Assembly: GCA_022791755.1 (NCBI GenBank)
Contig: JAAVZR010000010.1
Location: forward strand, 1 to 49,189
DNA length: 49,189 nt
From: Lachnospiraceae bacterium
GTDB lineage: Bacteria > Bacillota > Clostridia > Lachnospirales > Lachnospiraceae
Direction: 5' to 3'
A program made the translations under genes and the position numbers. This document shows positions 8,312-16,739 of this stretch, piece after piece; within the stretch, counting starts at the first letter, position 1; the number at the start of each line of letters is the position of its first letter. Under the pieces are notes generated by a model that saw only the letters and a program-made list of their open reading frames with translations, searched no databases and was not told where the DNA came from.

Positions 8312-8350
8312 GCAGCGCCTGGTTTGGAGAGAACCAGGCGTTGCTTTCTT
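8312..8350 (+). terminator. Intrinsic terminator after NlpC/P60 gene
   Basis: A 13-bp stem (GCAGCGCCTGGTT, 8312-8324, with AACCAGGCGTTGC, 8332-8344, one G-U pair) and a 7-nt loop are followed by TTTCTT. Confidence 0.85.
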
Positions 8351-8369
8351 CGTCTGAGTATGCTATGAT
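8341..8369 (+). promoter_or_regulatory. Candidate trpS promoter overlapping the upstream terminator
   Basis: TTGCTT (8341-8346), a 17-nt spacer, and an extended -10 TGCTATGAT (8361-8369). The -35 lies in the 3' arm and tail of the terminator. The trpS start codon is 43 nt downstream. Confidence 0.45.
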
Positions 8370-8411
8370 TAGTTCAGCTGAAAACGATGAAAATACAGGG
8401 AGAGATACTAT

Positions 8412-9488
8412 ATGAAGAAGATTATCCTCACCGGCGACCGTCCCACCGGCCGCCTTCATATCGGTCACTATGTGGGATCTCTGCGGCGCCGGGTGGAGCT
8501 GCAAAATTCGGGAGAGTATGACCATATCTACATCATGATCGCCGACGCTCAGGCGCTGACGGACAATTTCGAGCATCCGGAGAAGGTGCGAAGCAATATC
8601 CTGGAGGTGGCTCTGGACTATCTGGCCTGCGGACTGGATCCGGAGAAGATTACCATCTTTGTCCAGTCGGCCGTACCGGAACTGACGGAGATCACATTTT
8701 ACTATATGAATCTGGTGACACTGTCCCGCCTTCAGCGCAATCCCACGGTGAAGGCGGAGATTCAGATGCGCGGTTTTGAGACCAGCATTCCGGTGGGCTT
8801 TCTGAATTATCCCATCAGCCAGGCGTCGGATATCACCGCGTTCAAGGCGACCACGGTCCCTGTGGGGGAAGATCAGCTTCCCATGATCGAGCAGACCAGG
8901 GAGATCGTGCGCAAGTTTAATTCGATCTACGGAGACGTCTTGACAGAGCCGGAGGCCTTGGTGTCGTCCAATATTGCCTGTCAGCGTTTGCCGGGCACCG
9001 ACGGCAAGGCCAAGATGAGCAAATCTCTGTGCAACTGCATCTATCTGGCGGACGAGGCCGATGAGGTGCAAAAAAAAGTCATGAGTATGTATACGGACCC
9101 CGACCATATTAAGGTGACGGATCCCGGTAAGCTGGAGGGAAATACCGTATTTACCTATCTGGATGCCTTCTGCCGCGACGAGCATTTTGCCAGCTATCTG
9201 CCGGAATATGAGAATCTGGACGCGCTGAAAGCCCATTATCAGGCCGGCGGACTGGGCGATGTAAAGGTAAAAAAATTCCTGAACCGTGTGCTGGAGGAGG
9301 AGCTGGCTCCGATCAGAGAGCGCAGAAAGGAATATGAGAAACGGATCGAGTGGGTCTATGAGGTGCTCAGAAAGGGCAGCGAAGAAGCTCGCAGAGAGGC
9401 TGCCGATACGCTGGACGGCATGAAGGCGGCCATGAAGATTAATTATTTTGAGGACAGTGATTTTCTGAGAGATTGGAATGCCAGGTAA
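8412..9488 (+). CDS. trpS: Tryptophanyl-tRNA synthetase
   Basis: This 358-residue class I aminoacyl-tRNA synthetase activates tryptophan with ATP and charges tRNA-Trp in the cytoplasm. The signature motifs are intact: the HIGH-type motif is HIGHY (16-20) after TGDRPTGRL, and KMSKS is exact at 201-205. The length fits the family (~330-360), and the opening [18 protein letters not shown] is typical of the clostridial TrpS clade. The upstream leader is only ~40 nt, so no T-box is present here, in contrast to tyrS in this window. The start follows CAGGGAGAGATACTAT. Its 3' end is close to or overlaps the next gene, depending on the start used for the glycosyltransferase. Confidence 0.97.
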   Translation: MKKIILTGDRPTGRLHIGHYVGSLRRRVELQNSGEYDHIYIMIADAQALTDNFEHPEKVRSNILEVALDYLACGLDPEKITIFVQSAVPELTEITFYYMNLVTLSRLQRNPTVKAEIQMRGFETSIPVGFLNYPISQASDITAFKATTVPVGEDQLPMIEQTREIVRKFNSIYGDVLTEPEALVSSNIACQRLPGTDGKAKMSKSLCNCIYLADEADEVQKKVMSMYTDPDHIKVTDPGKLEGNTVFTYLDAFCRDEHFASYLPEYENLDALKAHYQAGGLGDVKVKKFLNRVLEEELAPIRERRKEYEKRIEWVYEVLRKGSEEARREAADTLDGMKAAMKINYFEDSDFLRDWNAR

Positions 9489-9546
9489 ATGTGCAAATGC
9501 GCAGCCGTATGGCTGTGAGACAGAAGAAGTGAATAGAAAAGTGGAT

Positions 9547-10881
9547 ATGGAAGTGAAAGAGAACAATCCTGAGGTCAGTATTATCGTCCCGGTGTATAAT
9601 GCCTCCAAAAGTCTGCGCCGCTGTGTGGACAGCATACTGAATCAGGAATTTACCGATTTTGAATTGATTTTAGCGGATGACGGAAGCAAGGATGATTCCG
9701 GGGCGATCTGTGACGAATACGCGGCGGCAGACTCCAGGGTGCATGTGATCCACAAAGCCAATACCGGTGTGTCGGACACCCGCAATACGGCGCTTGACAG
9801 GGCCAGAGGGACATACTTGCAGTTTCTTGACAGCGATGACTGGATCACCGCAGATGCGACCAAACTCCTGGTCAGAATGGCTGAGGAGAGAAAATGCGAT
9901 CTGGTCATCGCCGATTTTTACCGGGTGGTGGGCGAGCGGGTCTCCCGCAAGGGTGACATCGAGGAAGATGAGGTTATGACCCGGGAAGAGTTTGCGGAGC
10001 ATATGATGGCGAGCCCGGCGGACTTCTATTATGGTGTGCTGTGGAATAAGCTGTATCGCCGTGATATCGTGGAGAAGTACCATATTCGTATGGATGCGGA
10101 TGTGCGCTGGTGCGAGGATTTCCTGTTTAATCTGGAATATATTCTGCACGGGGAGCGTTTCAGCGCTTTGCAGGTGCCGGTATACTACTATGTCAAGACG
10201 GCGGGATCCCTGGTGACACAGAATGTGAGTCTGGCAAAGACCATGAAGATGAAGCTGATGGTCTTTGAGTATTATAATGACTTTTTCCGCAATGTCTACG
10301 AGGAAGAGGACTATGAGAAGAAAAAGCTGCAGATTTACCGTTACCTGATCGACGCCGCCGGAGACGGCGTGGTACGCCCGGCTATTCTTCCGGGAGGCAT
10401 GAAGCTGGGCAGCGAGCGTATCCCTGTGGACCAGGAAGCGCTTGCCAATGACGGCTTCTTCATGGAGGAATATCGCAGCCGCAAGCTTTTGGACCGGTAT
10501 CTGGAGGTCGTGTCCCTGTCGGAGAATCTGTCTTTAAATGAGGTGCGTTTGCTTCTGTACCTGATCCAGCCCCATCATGCCTCCAGCCGGAAGGAGCTGG
10601 CGGACTTTACCGGTCTGCCTTACAGTGTTCTTCTGGCTGCTTTGCAGATGCTGGCAGTGAGAGGTTTGGTAAAGCTGTCAGACGTGCGAACGGAAGACGG
10701 CGGCAAGAGGCTGCATATTCAGTTTGGAAAGGAAGCGGCGCCGGTACTGAAAAAGATCACAGAGGCGATTCACGATTTTGACGAGGTCAGGTTTGGAGGC
10801 TTTGACGAGGAGGAGCGCATCCTGTATGCCAGGCTTCATGAGAAGATGAAGGGAAACATGGTGCGCGTGCTGCGTCAGTAG
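9547..10881 (+). CDS. Family 2 glycosyltransferase fused to a MarR-like winged helix
   Basis: This is a 444-residue protein using the ATG at 9547. Upstream in-frame starts at 9478 (ATG, overlapping trpS) and 9529 (GTG) are possible; none has a strong ribosome site. Residues ~9-225 are a GT-A glycosyltransferase: VSIIVPVYNASKSLRRCVDS at the N-terminus, ADDGSKD, and the DxD-type metal/nucleotide site FLDSDD (D95-D98). It would use a nucleotide-sugar donor; the acceptor is unknown. There is no membrane segment. Residues ~315-444 look like a MarR-family winged helix. SLNEVRLLLYLIQ (from 329) is the usual helix 2 region. It is followed by a recognition-helix-like region (SSRKELADFTGLPYSVLLAAL), an RGLVKLSDV wing and a helical tail. 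Sugar-transferase and MarR folds in one chain are unusual; the DNA-binding function is inferred. Confidence 0.8.
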   Translation: MEVKENNPEVSIIVPVYNASKSLRRCVDSILNQEFTDFELILADDGSKDDSGAICDEYAAADSRVHVIHKANTGVSDTRNTALDRARGTYLQFLDSDDWITADATKLLVRMAEERKCDLVIADFYRVVGERVSRKGDIEEDEVMTREEFAEHMMASPADFYYGVLWNKLYRRDIVEKYHIRMDADVRWCEDFLFNLEYILHGERFSALQVPVYYYVKTAGSLVTQNVSLAKTMKMKLMVFEYYNDFFRNVYEEEDYEKKKLQIYRYLIDAAGDGVVRPAILPGGMKLGSERIPVDQEALANDGFFMEEYRSRKLLDRYLEVVSLSENLSLNEVRLLLYLIQPHHASSRKELADFTGLPYSVLLAALQMLAVRGLVKLSDVRTEDGGKRLHIQFGKEAAPVLKKITEAIHDFDEVRFGGFDEEERILYARLHEKMKGNMVRVLRQ

Positions 10882-10942
10882 GGTATGGAGATGCGGACAG
10901 GAGGACGGCGGGAAGAAATTGCCCGACAGAAAGAGAGTTTTT

Positions 10943-11431
10943 ATGGAACGAAGAGATAAGAACAATTACTATCTGGATCTGGCGGATGTGGTATCCCGCC
11001 GGAGCACCTGCCTGAGGCGGCGCTATGGAGCGGTTATTGTAAAAAACGACGAAGTGATTGCCACCGGCTATGTGGGGGCTCCCCGGGGGAGAAAGAACTG
11101 CTCGGATCTGGGAGTCTGCCTGCGGCAGAAGATGCATATTCCGCGGGGGGAGCGCTATGAACTCTGCCGCAGCGTCCATGCGGAGGCCAATGCCATCATC
11201 AGCGCGGACCGGGGACGTATGCTGGGAAGCGCGCTGTACCTGACCGGCAGAGAGGTCGCCACAGGGGAGTATATTAAGAATTCCTGCTGCTGCTCCATGT
11301 GCAAGCGCCAGATCATCAATGCGGGGATTAAGACCGTATATATTCGGGATGACGAGGACTGCTACCGGGAAATCCCGGTGGAGTTCTGGATCGTTCATGA
11401 TGAGTCTCTGGAGGGTACGCTGGGATACTGA
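10943..11431 (+). CDS. Deoxycytidylate (dCMP) deaminase family protein
   Basis: This 162-residue zinc-dependent cytidine/deoxycytidylate deaminase converts dCMP to dUMP to feed thymidylate synthesis. The start at 10943 follows AAGAGAG. The zinc and catalytic motif HAEAN is at 79-83 (H79 ligand, E81 proton shuttle), and the second zinc motif CSMC is at C117-C120, preceded by an unusual run of extra Cys. The N-terminal segment RRYGAVIVKNDEVIATGYVGAP is typical of the ComEB/dCMP deaminase group. The gene lies 61 nt after the glycosyltransferase and ends at a strong terminator. ComEB-type use in competence cannot be judged from context. Confidence 0.88.
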   Translation: MERRDKNNYYLDLADVVSRRSTCLRRRYGAVIVKNDEVIATGYVGAPRGRKNCSDLGVCLRQKMHIPRGERYELCRSVHAEANAIISADRGRMLGSALYLTGREVATGEYIKNSCCCSMCKRQIINAGIKTVYIRDDEDCYREIPVEFWIVHDESLEGTLGY

Positions 11432-11510
11432 GGATAATCCGGTTTTAACCATTTGCTAAAAAAGCTTTAAAGAGAGCTCCATACCTCAGTGGACAGGTAC
11501 GGTGACCAAA

Positions 11511-11543
11511 ACATATGGGCGGCTGTTAAGCCGCCCTTTTTAG
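11511..11543 (+). terminator. Intrinsic terminator, probably bidirectional
   Basis: A perfect 7-bp stem (GGGCGGC, 11517-11523, with GCCGCCC, 11530-11536) with a 6-nt loop is followed by TTTTT. It lies between the convergent ends of the deaminase and the reductase and can serve both. Confidence 0.8.
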
Positions 11544-11554
11544 ATATATTCCTT

Positions 11555-13633
11555 TTATGCTTCTTCACCGGAAGCAATCTTGATAGCCTTGATGGCGAAG
11601 GTCATATTGCGGCCCATGGCTACGCCGGGCATCAGGCAGGGATAGTTGTCCACGAAGAAGCCGCCGGCGTTGTCGCCGCAGACGAAGAGACCTTCGATGG
11701 GCTCCCCGGCTTCGTCGATGACCTGAGCGTTTTCGTTGCAGAGGATTCCCTGCTCCGTGGTCAGGATGCAGGCGCCCATCCAGAAGCCGTAGAAAGGAGC
11801 TGTCTTCAGCGCGCTCAGGCGGTAGGCCGGCTTGCCGAAGTCTTCGTCATCCTGCTTGTCAAAGAGTTCGTTGTAGCGGGCGCAGGTGGCCAGGAAGTTT
11901 TCCTTGCTTACGCCGCTAAAGCCCATCAGGTCTGCCAGCTCTTCCAGGGTATCTGCCTTGAAGGCGTTGCCTTTTTCGATCTGTTTTTCAAAGGCGTCCA
12001 GCTGGCCCTGGGGGTTCTTTCTCGTGCCGGCAGAGCAGCCCAGAGTATGGAAGCGCTGCACGTCCTCGGGCATGTTGGCGTCGAAAATGGAAGCATAGAC
12101 ATGGCCGGGCTGATTGTAGGCCGCGTAAGGCATCATGTCGTAGGTGCCGGATTCGTTGGTGAAGCGAAGACCGTGGCGGTTTACCTTCAGGAAGGGCTGG
12201 GAGCCCAGATTAAACTGGCCTTCTGTGGCCGGGAATGCTTTGTCGCCGTTGGAGAGCGTCTGGTAGCCGGCGTCCATGCCCGGGGGAACGATTCCGCGGT
12301 CAAACAGCATAGGAGCCGCCTCGGCCTGCATGGCGGCGCCGATCCATTTGGCGGCTTTGATGCCGTCGCCGGTGTCGGTGGGCCAGGATACGTTGGAGGT
12401 GGTGACAGCCGTGCCCATAGGATCCAGCTGTTCCATCATGGCGCTGTTATGGGGATAGCCGCCGGCTGCCAGCAGGACGCCCTGAGAGGCGTTAATGCGA
12501 ATGTAAGCGCCGCTTTCTAGGTTCTGGGCGATAGCGCCTGTCACGCGGTCACCGTTTTTCTCCAGCTTCACAAGGGCAGTCTGGAAATCAATGGCGACAC
12601 CGGCCTCTTCCTCCACGATCTTGCGGAAGATGGTCTGACGATCCACTTCGCCGAAGCCCCAGAAATGCTCGCAGACCGGGAAGTAGAAGCCCTGGGCTTC
12701 GGGCCATACGGCCTCTGTCCCTGCGGTGACCTCCACCTTGGCGTCGGGCAGATACTGGGCATAGCAATCCTTGATGAATTTATGCATGGCGGCGGATTCA
12801 TTGATCCAGGTATTCCAGATGCGCAGATTGCACTTACCGGAAGAATAGCGTTTCAGTTCGTTGCGCAGGGCGGCCCGGTCCACCGGCGGCTCGTTGGCAG
12901 CAGCGGCGTCCTCGGAATCAATGGCGCCGTACCAGCCGCGCACGCGGGCCGGAGCCGTGCCTTTTTCGATGACGCGGAACGAAAGCCCCTTCTTGGCTGC
13001 ATAGGCGGCGGCGCACATACCGCCGTTTCCGGCGCCTATAATCAGGATGCCGGTATCCCAGGTTTCGGCGATGTCGGCCTCCGCCACTTCCGGCTCGGTT
13101 CCCAGCCAGCCGGCCGCTGTCTCTGTCTCCCCGCCGGGTGTGGGCAGAGCCTCCACAGGGATCTCGCCTTTGGCCTGGGCGATACATTTCGCAGCGGCCT
13201 GCTTGACGGCGTTGCTGGTCAGCGTGGCTCCGGCTACGCCGTCGATTTCGGCGCTCTGGGCGGTCATCAGGGCCTCACGCAGAGGCTCTGCGGCAGCCTG
13301 GCCATAGTTGGCGCCGGCGGTTTCTCCGGACACGTCGAGGGTGACGTCGGTGATATTTTCTTCGTCAAAGGTCATGGTCACCATGACGGTTCCGATGCCC
13401 TGGGCAGTGGCGCTGTAGGTACCGGGAATATAGGTGCCGGTCCTGGCGGCAGTGGTTTCGGCAGGCGCCTGTGCGGTGGTGCCCGGCTCGGTAGCGGTGG
13501 TAGGAGCCTCGGTGGCGGCGGCAGTGGTCGCATCGGCACTGCTGCATGCCCCCAGCACGCCCATGGCGGCGATGCCGGCCACGCCGGCAGCGGCGCTCTT
13601 TAAGAAGTCTCGGCGGCTTAATGTTTTGCTCAT
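11555..13633 (-). CDS. Exported FMN/FAD fumarate-reductase-like respiratory reductase
   Basis: The chain is ~692 residues. The ATG at 13633 is preferred because AAGGGGAG lies 7 nt upstream; an in-frame ATG at 13639 is too close. Residue numbers below count from 13639. The N-terminus has a twin-arginine motif SRRDFLK (8-14), a hydrophobic core and a lipobox LGAC (C32), so it is probably an exported lipoprotein. A Thr/Ala/Glu-rich linker follows. An FMN-binding domain (~68-155) contains DGVAGATLTS, in which T139 is the residue expected to be covalently flavinylated by ApbE. The flavoprotein domain has GILIIGAGNGG (197-207) and a GDNAGGFF...PG closing motif near the C-terminus. Such enzymes reduce an external organic acceptor such as fumarate, urocanate or other enoates; this one's substrate cannot be read. 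Its neighbours are a response regulator and a divergent sensor kinase. No apbE is in the window. Confidence 0.88.
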   Translation of the reverse strand: MSKTLSRRDFLKSAAAGVAGIAAMGVLGACSSADATTAAATEAPTTATEPGTTAQAPAETTAARTGTYIPGTYSATAQGIGTVMVTMTFDEENITDVTLDVSGETAGANYGQAAAEPLREALMTAQSAEIDGVAGATLTSNAVKQAAAKCIAQAKGEIPVEALPTPGGETETAAGWLGTEPEVAEADIAETWDTGILIIGAGNGGMCAAAYAAKKGLSFRVIEKGTAPARVRGWYGAIDSEDAAAANEPPVDRAALRNELKRYSSGKCNLRIWNTWINESAAMHKFIKDCYAQYLPDAKVEVTAGTEAVWPEAQGFYFPVCEHFWGFGEVDRQTIFRKIVEEEAGVAIDFQTALVKLEKNGDRVTGAIAQNLESGAYIRINASQGVLLAAGGYPHNSAMMEQLDPMGTAVTTSNVSWPTDTGDGIKAAKWIGAAMQAEAAPMLFDRGIVPPGMDAGYQTLSNGDKAFPATEGQFNLGSQPFLKVNRHGLRFTNESGTYDMMPYAAYNQPGHVYASIFDANMPEDVQRFHTLGCSAGTRKNPQGQLDAFEKQIEKGNAFKADTLEELADLMGFSGVSKENFLATCARYNELFDKQDDEDFGKPAYRLSALKTAPFYGFWMGACILTTEQGILCNENAQVIDEAGEPIEGLFVCGDNAGGFFVDNYPCLMPGVAMGRNMTFAIKAIKIASGEEA

Positions 13634-13722
13634 GTTCATTCTCCCCTTGTAATTATAGTTTTATTGTGGTTAAAAATTCATGATGTAAAGGCCGGCAGGC
13701 CGTATACCCGGCGGCCGCTTTT

Positions 13723-13751
13723 ACTATAAGAGATTTTCCTTTGCTTCTCCA
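13723..13751 (-). promoter_or_regulatory. Candidate reductase promoter with weak -35
   Basis: On the minus strand a TATAGT -10 (complement of 13723-13728) lies ~90 nt upstream of the reductase start. The -35 position (13746-13751) has no good hexamer, which fits a promoter that needs an activator. Confidence 0.45.
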
Positions 13752-13768
13752 CCTAAGAGATTGTTAAG
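13752..13768 (-). promoter_or_regulatory. Candidate OmpR-type operator
   Basis: On the minus strand CTTAAC-N5-CTTAGG is a direct repeat with 11-bp period, abutting the -35 position of the reductase promoter. OmpR/PhoB-type regulators bind such tandem half-sites. Further TTAAG copies lie at 13848-13863 and 13879-13896. Confidence 0.45.
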
Positions 13769-13797
13769 GCGCGGCCCTTTGATCTGTCAGAGTGCAC

Positions 13798-13831
13798 AAA
13801 AAAAGGGAAAGCTTTTTGTGGATACTTTCCC
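13798..13831 (-). terminator. Intrinsic terminator of the response regulator gene
   Basis: Read on the minus strand, GGGAAAG...CTTTCCC (13825-13831 with 13805-13811) is followed by seven T (13798-13804). It separates the regulator transcript from the reductase promoter. Confidence 0.75.
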
Positions 13832-13913
13832 GTTCAGAGAGGAAATGCTTAAGATTTCTTAAGGAAACATGTGGGAGTGTTAAGAAAAAAATTAAGGCGC
13901 TGTCCGGAGGCTT

Positions 13914-14603
13914 CTATGCGCCGTTGTCAAAATAGTATCCCTTGCCCCACACATTCTTCAGATATACGGGATTGGCAGGGTCGGCCTCGATCTTGCGGCG
14001 CAGGTTATGGATATGAACCTGTACCGTCCGGGTATCTCCCAGGGGATCCTTGCCCCAGAGTGCCTGGTAGATCTGCTGGCCGGACAGATATATGCCGGGA
14101 TGATGGACGAGGTAGGAGAGAATACGGTATTCGATCTGTGATAATTTAACACGGCGCCCTTCCACGGTGACCTGGTGGGTCTGGGGATGCAGGCAAAAGT
14201 TACCGTAGGAGCCGCTGTCATCGTGCTCCTGCACGGTGTCCATGTGTACGCGGCGCAGGTTGGCCTGGATTTTGGCCAGAAGGACTTTGGTGTCAAAGGG
14301 CTTGGCGATGAAGTCGTCGCCTCCCATTTCCAGGGCGCGTACCATGGTATCGGCGTCGTCTAAACAGCTGCTGAAGAGAATGGGACAGCGCTGCCATTTG
14401 CGCAGGGCGCGGCAGAGGTCGATGCCGTTGGTATCGGGCAGCATGATATCCATGATAATCAGGTCGAAGGACTCTCTGGCATAGGCCATGGCCTGTCCGC
14501 CGGTATGGGCACAGGTCACCTGGTATTGCTTTTGTCCTTCGAGGAAGTAGCGGGTGATATCGCAGATTACCTTGTCGTCTTCGATCAGCAGAATCTGTGT
14601 CAT
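13914..14603 (-). CDS. OmpR-family response regulator
   Basis: This 229-residue protein has a receiver domain (1-~120) and a winged-helix DNA-binding domain (~130-227). The acidic pocket E8, D9 and D10, the phosphoacceptor D52 in IIMDIMLPD and the conserved Lys in IAKPFD are all present. The C-terminal domain carries LSQIEYRILSYLVHHPG and RTVQVHIHNLRRKIE, as in OmpR/PhoB regulators. It is transcribed away from the sensor kinase gene (start 14810) and toward the reductase, so the three genes form one regulatory module. A terminator follows, so the reductase has its own promoter, and the direct repeat there is the likely target. The start follows AAAGGAG with good spacing. Confidence 0.93.
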   Translation of the reverse strand: MTQILLIEDDKVICDITRYFLEGQKQYQVTCAHTGGQAMAYARESFDLIIMDIMLPDTNGIDLCRALRKWQRCPILFSSCLDDADTMVRALEMGGDDFIAKPFDTKVLLAKIQANLRRVHMDTVQEHDDSGSYGNFCLHPQTHQVTVEGRRVKLSQIEYRILSYLVHHPGIYLSGQQIYQALWGKDPLGDTRTVQVHIHNLRRKIEADPANPVYLKNVWGKGYYFDNGA

Positions 14604-14653
14604 GGTTGGACTCCTTTTTGTTTTTTGCCGGGGAGTGCCGGAATACTGTCTTT

Positions 14654-14682
14654 ATTTTATCACATGTGGACGGGGGCAACAA
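14654..14682 (-). promoter_or_regulatory. Candidate promoter of the response regulator
   Basis: On the minus strand: TTGTTG (14677-14682), a 17-nt spacer, TAAAAT (14654-14659) with TG one base upstream. Confidence 0.45.
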
Positions 14683-14760
14683 CAGAAATTTTACAGGAAG
14701 GCGGGAATCATATGCCCGCAAACGGGAATCGTGGCAGAGCGGACGTCTGTGGAAAACCGG

Positions 14761-14789
14761 TTGCGCTCCGGAGTGTTTCACCGTATAAT
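14761..14789 (+). promoter_or_regulatory. Candidate promoter of the sensor kinase
   Basis: TTGCGC (14761-14766), a 17-nt spacer, TATAAT (14784-14789). It lies 20 nt before the kinase start, diverging from the regulator promoter. Confidence 0.5.
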
Positions 14790-14809
14790 AGGGGCAAAAA
14801 GGGGGAGGG

Positions 14810-16657
14810 ATGATGAGGCGTCAGGCAGGAGTGGTCTTTTTTATCAGCTGTCTTTGTGTGGCTGCTATGTGGGCAGCTTATTTCTGTTTTAACAGCAGAC
14901 AGCCTGTTCTGGAAAACGGGCAGGCTTTGTGGGGGGAGGTTTACTGGGGCAGCCGTTTAAACGGCTGGGAGAGAGAAAAAGAGGGATGGACTTTTACGCT
15001 GCCTGCGGAGCCGGACGAGGGGATGGGCAGGGAGGAGCGGTCCCTGTGGGTTTCTGTCTGTTCTCCGTCTGTTCGGATTTTCTGCGATGGCGAGGAGCTT
15101 AAGCCGGAAGCCGGCAGTGGGCAGGAATATCCTTTGCCGGCGTCCTCCGGCGCAGGGGAGAGCCGGAGGCTGGTTCTTTCAGGTCCCCTTTGCAACGTCT
15201 ATGTGGCCGGACGGGCGAACCTGACCCAGTGGCTGCGTCTGAAGGAACAGGCTACCTGGGCCACGGTGGCGGCTATGCTGGTGCTGGCGCTGTATGCGCT
15301 GGTGCTCTACTGCTGTAAGCCTTCGGAGAAATATCTGCTGGATTTTCTGTTTTTTCAGTCGCTTCTGCTTTTGTGGGAAGTGTTTCGCGTTTTACCCGAC
15401 GGCTGGCAAGCGTCATACCCGGGACTTCTCATCGGCCGCAGCTTTACCCCCCTGGTCGCCATCGCCAGCCTGAAGTATTGCCTTCGCCTGACGGAGCGTC
15501 CTCTGCCCTTTGGGCTGGAGACGGCTCTGCGCTGGTCCTGTCTGCCCTTGTGGGCGGTGGCTGTCCATGTGCTTTCCGAGGCGGTTCCCATGCTGCGTGG
15601 CGTCGTAAATATCGTGCTCTATCTGCTGGGCGTGGCCGCTCTGTCCTATGCGGCGGCGCGGGGAGTGCGCGGCGTACTGTGGCCTCTGGGTGGGATGGTT
15701 TTCCGGCTGGGTATGTCGCCGGGTATCCTGCTTTTATCGCTTTCTGCCGTGTCTTCCCGGGAGAGCCTGCTGTTTTTGCTTTTGCGCAATGTCCACTTTA
15801 TTGATATTCCGTTATCCCTGGCCATGATGGTTTTTGTGAATCAGAAGTTTGCCCGGCAGTTTGACGAGAGCGAGCGGCTGGCCCGTCATCTGGACGAGCT
15901 GGTGGCCGAACGGACCAAACGGCTCAAGCAGTTGCAGGCGGAGCGTCAGAGTATGGTTATGAATATTACGCATGATCTGCGTACGCCGCTCTTCGTCATG
16001 CGCAGCTGTCTGGATACGCTGGAGGCGAATCCGGACTCTCTGCCGGCGATGCTGCCGATTCTGAAGGAGAGGAGCGCCTTTGTGTCCAGCCTCACGGAGG
16101 ATCTGTTCCTCTTAGTCAAGCTCCAGGAGGGAAAGCTGATCCTCAGCTTTCAGCGGGAATGTCTGTCGGAGGTTTTGCGGCGGCTGACGGTTTCCATGGA
16201 GCTGGAAGCGCGGCAGAAGAATATTTGTCTGTCTGCCAGGGTGATCCCGGAGCTGTATGTGTGGGGGGACGGCATTCGCTTGCAGCAGATTTTTCAGAAT
16301 CTGATTTCAAATGCCCTGCATTATACGCCGGATGGAGGAACCGTTTCGGTCCGGGTGCGGACGGGAGAAGGAGAAGAAAAGGAAGGGGAAGGACCGGAGG
16401 AGACGGGATCTGTGCCCGCAGCGCCGGGCTTTGTCGTGGTGGCGGTGCGTGACAGCGGCAAGGGGATCAGCGCCTCCGACGCAGAGCATATTTTTGAACG
16501 GTATTTTTATACGAAATCAGATAACAAACATGATTCCAGCGGGCTGGGGCTCTCGATCGCCAGGGAGCTTACCTTGCTCCACCACGGAGAGATCTTCGTA
16601 AGGAGCGAAGAAGGACAGGGAAGCGAATTTTTGGTGAGACTGCCTCTGGTGGAATAA
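14810..16657 (+). CDS. Sensor histidine kinase with 7TM (DISM-like) input region
   Basis: This is a 615-residue membrane kinase. It has one N-terminal hydrophobic segment (~8-25), an extracellular region (~30-140), and then a block of about seven membrane helices (~147-345), the layout of 7TMR-DISM sensors. A short coiled coil leads to the dimerisation/phosphoacceptor motif NITHDLRTP (H388). The ATP-binding domain contains the N box LISNAL, the G1 box RDSGKGI and the G2 box SSGLGLSIA. The extracellular DISM portion would bind a small ligand. The gene is divergent from the response regulator, and the pair flanks the reductase, so the ligand may be the reductase's electron acceptor (inference). 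ATGs at 14810 and 14813 are both possible starts after GGGGGAGG. Confidence 0.88.
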   Translation: MMRRQAGVVFFISCLCVAAMWAAYFCFNSRQPVLENGQALWGEVYWGSRLNGWEREKEGWTFTLPAEPDEGMGREERSLWVSVCSPSVRIFCDGEELKPEAGSGQEYPLPASSGAGESRRLVLSGPLCNVYVAGRANLTQWLRLKEQATWATVAAMLVLALYALVLYCCKPSEKYLLDFLFFQSLLLLWEVFRVLPDGWQASYPGLLIGRSFTPLVAIASLKYCLRLTERPLPFGLETALRWSCLPLWAVAVHVLSEAVPMLRGVVNIVLYLLGVAALSYAAARGVRGVLWPLGGMVFRLGMSPGILLLSLSAVSSRESLLFLLLRNVHFIDIPLSLAMMVFVNQKFARQFDESERLARHLDELVAERTKRLKQLQAERQSMVMNITHDLRTPLFVMRSCLDTLEANPDSLPAMLPILKERSAFVSSLTEDLFLLVKLQEGKLILSFQRECLSEVLRRLTVSMELEARQKNICLSARVIPELYVWGDGIRLQQIFQNLISNALHYTPDGGTVSVRVRTGEGEEKEGEGPEETGSVPAAPGFVVVAVRDSGKGISASDAEHIFERYFYTKSDNKHDSSGLGLSIARELTLLHHGEIFVRSEEGQGSEFLVRLPLVE

Positions 16658-16704
16658 AAAGCGGTATCCGGGGCGCAGGCAGTGAAAATATTTCATTTCA
16701 GGTC

Positions 16705-16732
16705 TTGCATTTTTGGGTTTTTTCTGTATAAT
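16705..16732 (+). promoter_or_regulatory. Promoter of the tyrS T-box leader
   Basis: TTGCAT (16705-16710), a 16-nt spacer, TATAAT (16727-16732). Confidence 0.7.
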
Positions 16733-16739
16733 AAAGCCA

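Noticed and set aside
8370..8411. T-box for trpS
   Set aside because: The leader is only ~40 nt, with no T-box sequence or specifier stem.
8229..9635. 468-residue minus-strand frame opposite trpS
   Set aside because: It is antisense to a certain tRNA synthetase with both signature motifs, and has no start signals.
11489..13603. Long plus-strand open frames opposite the reductase
   Set aside because: They mirror a GC-rich coding strand, have Gly/Ala-rich random composition and conflict with the clear reductase.
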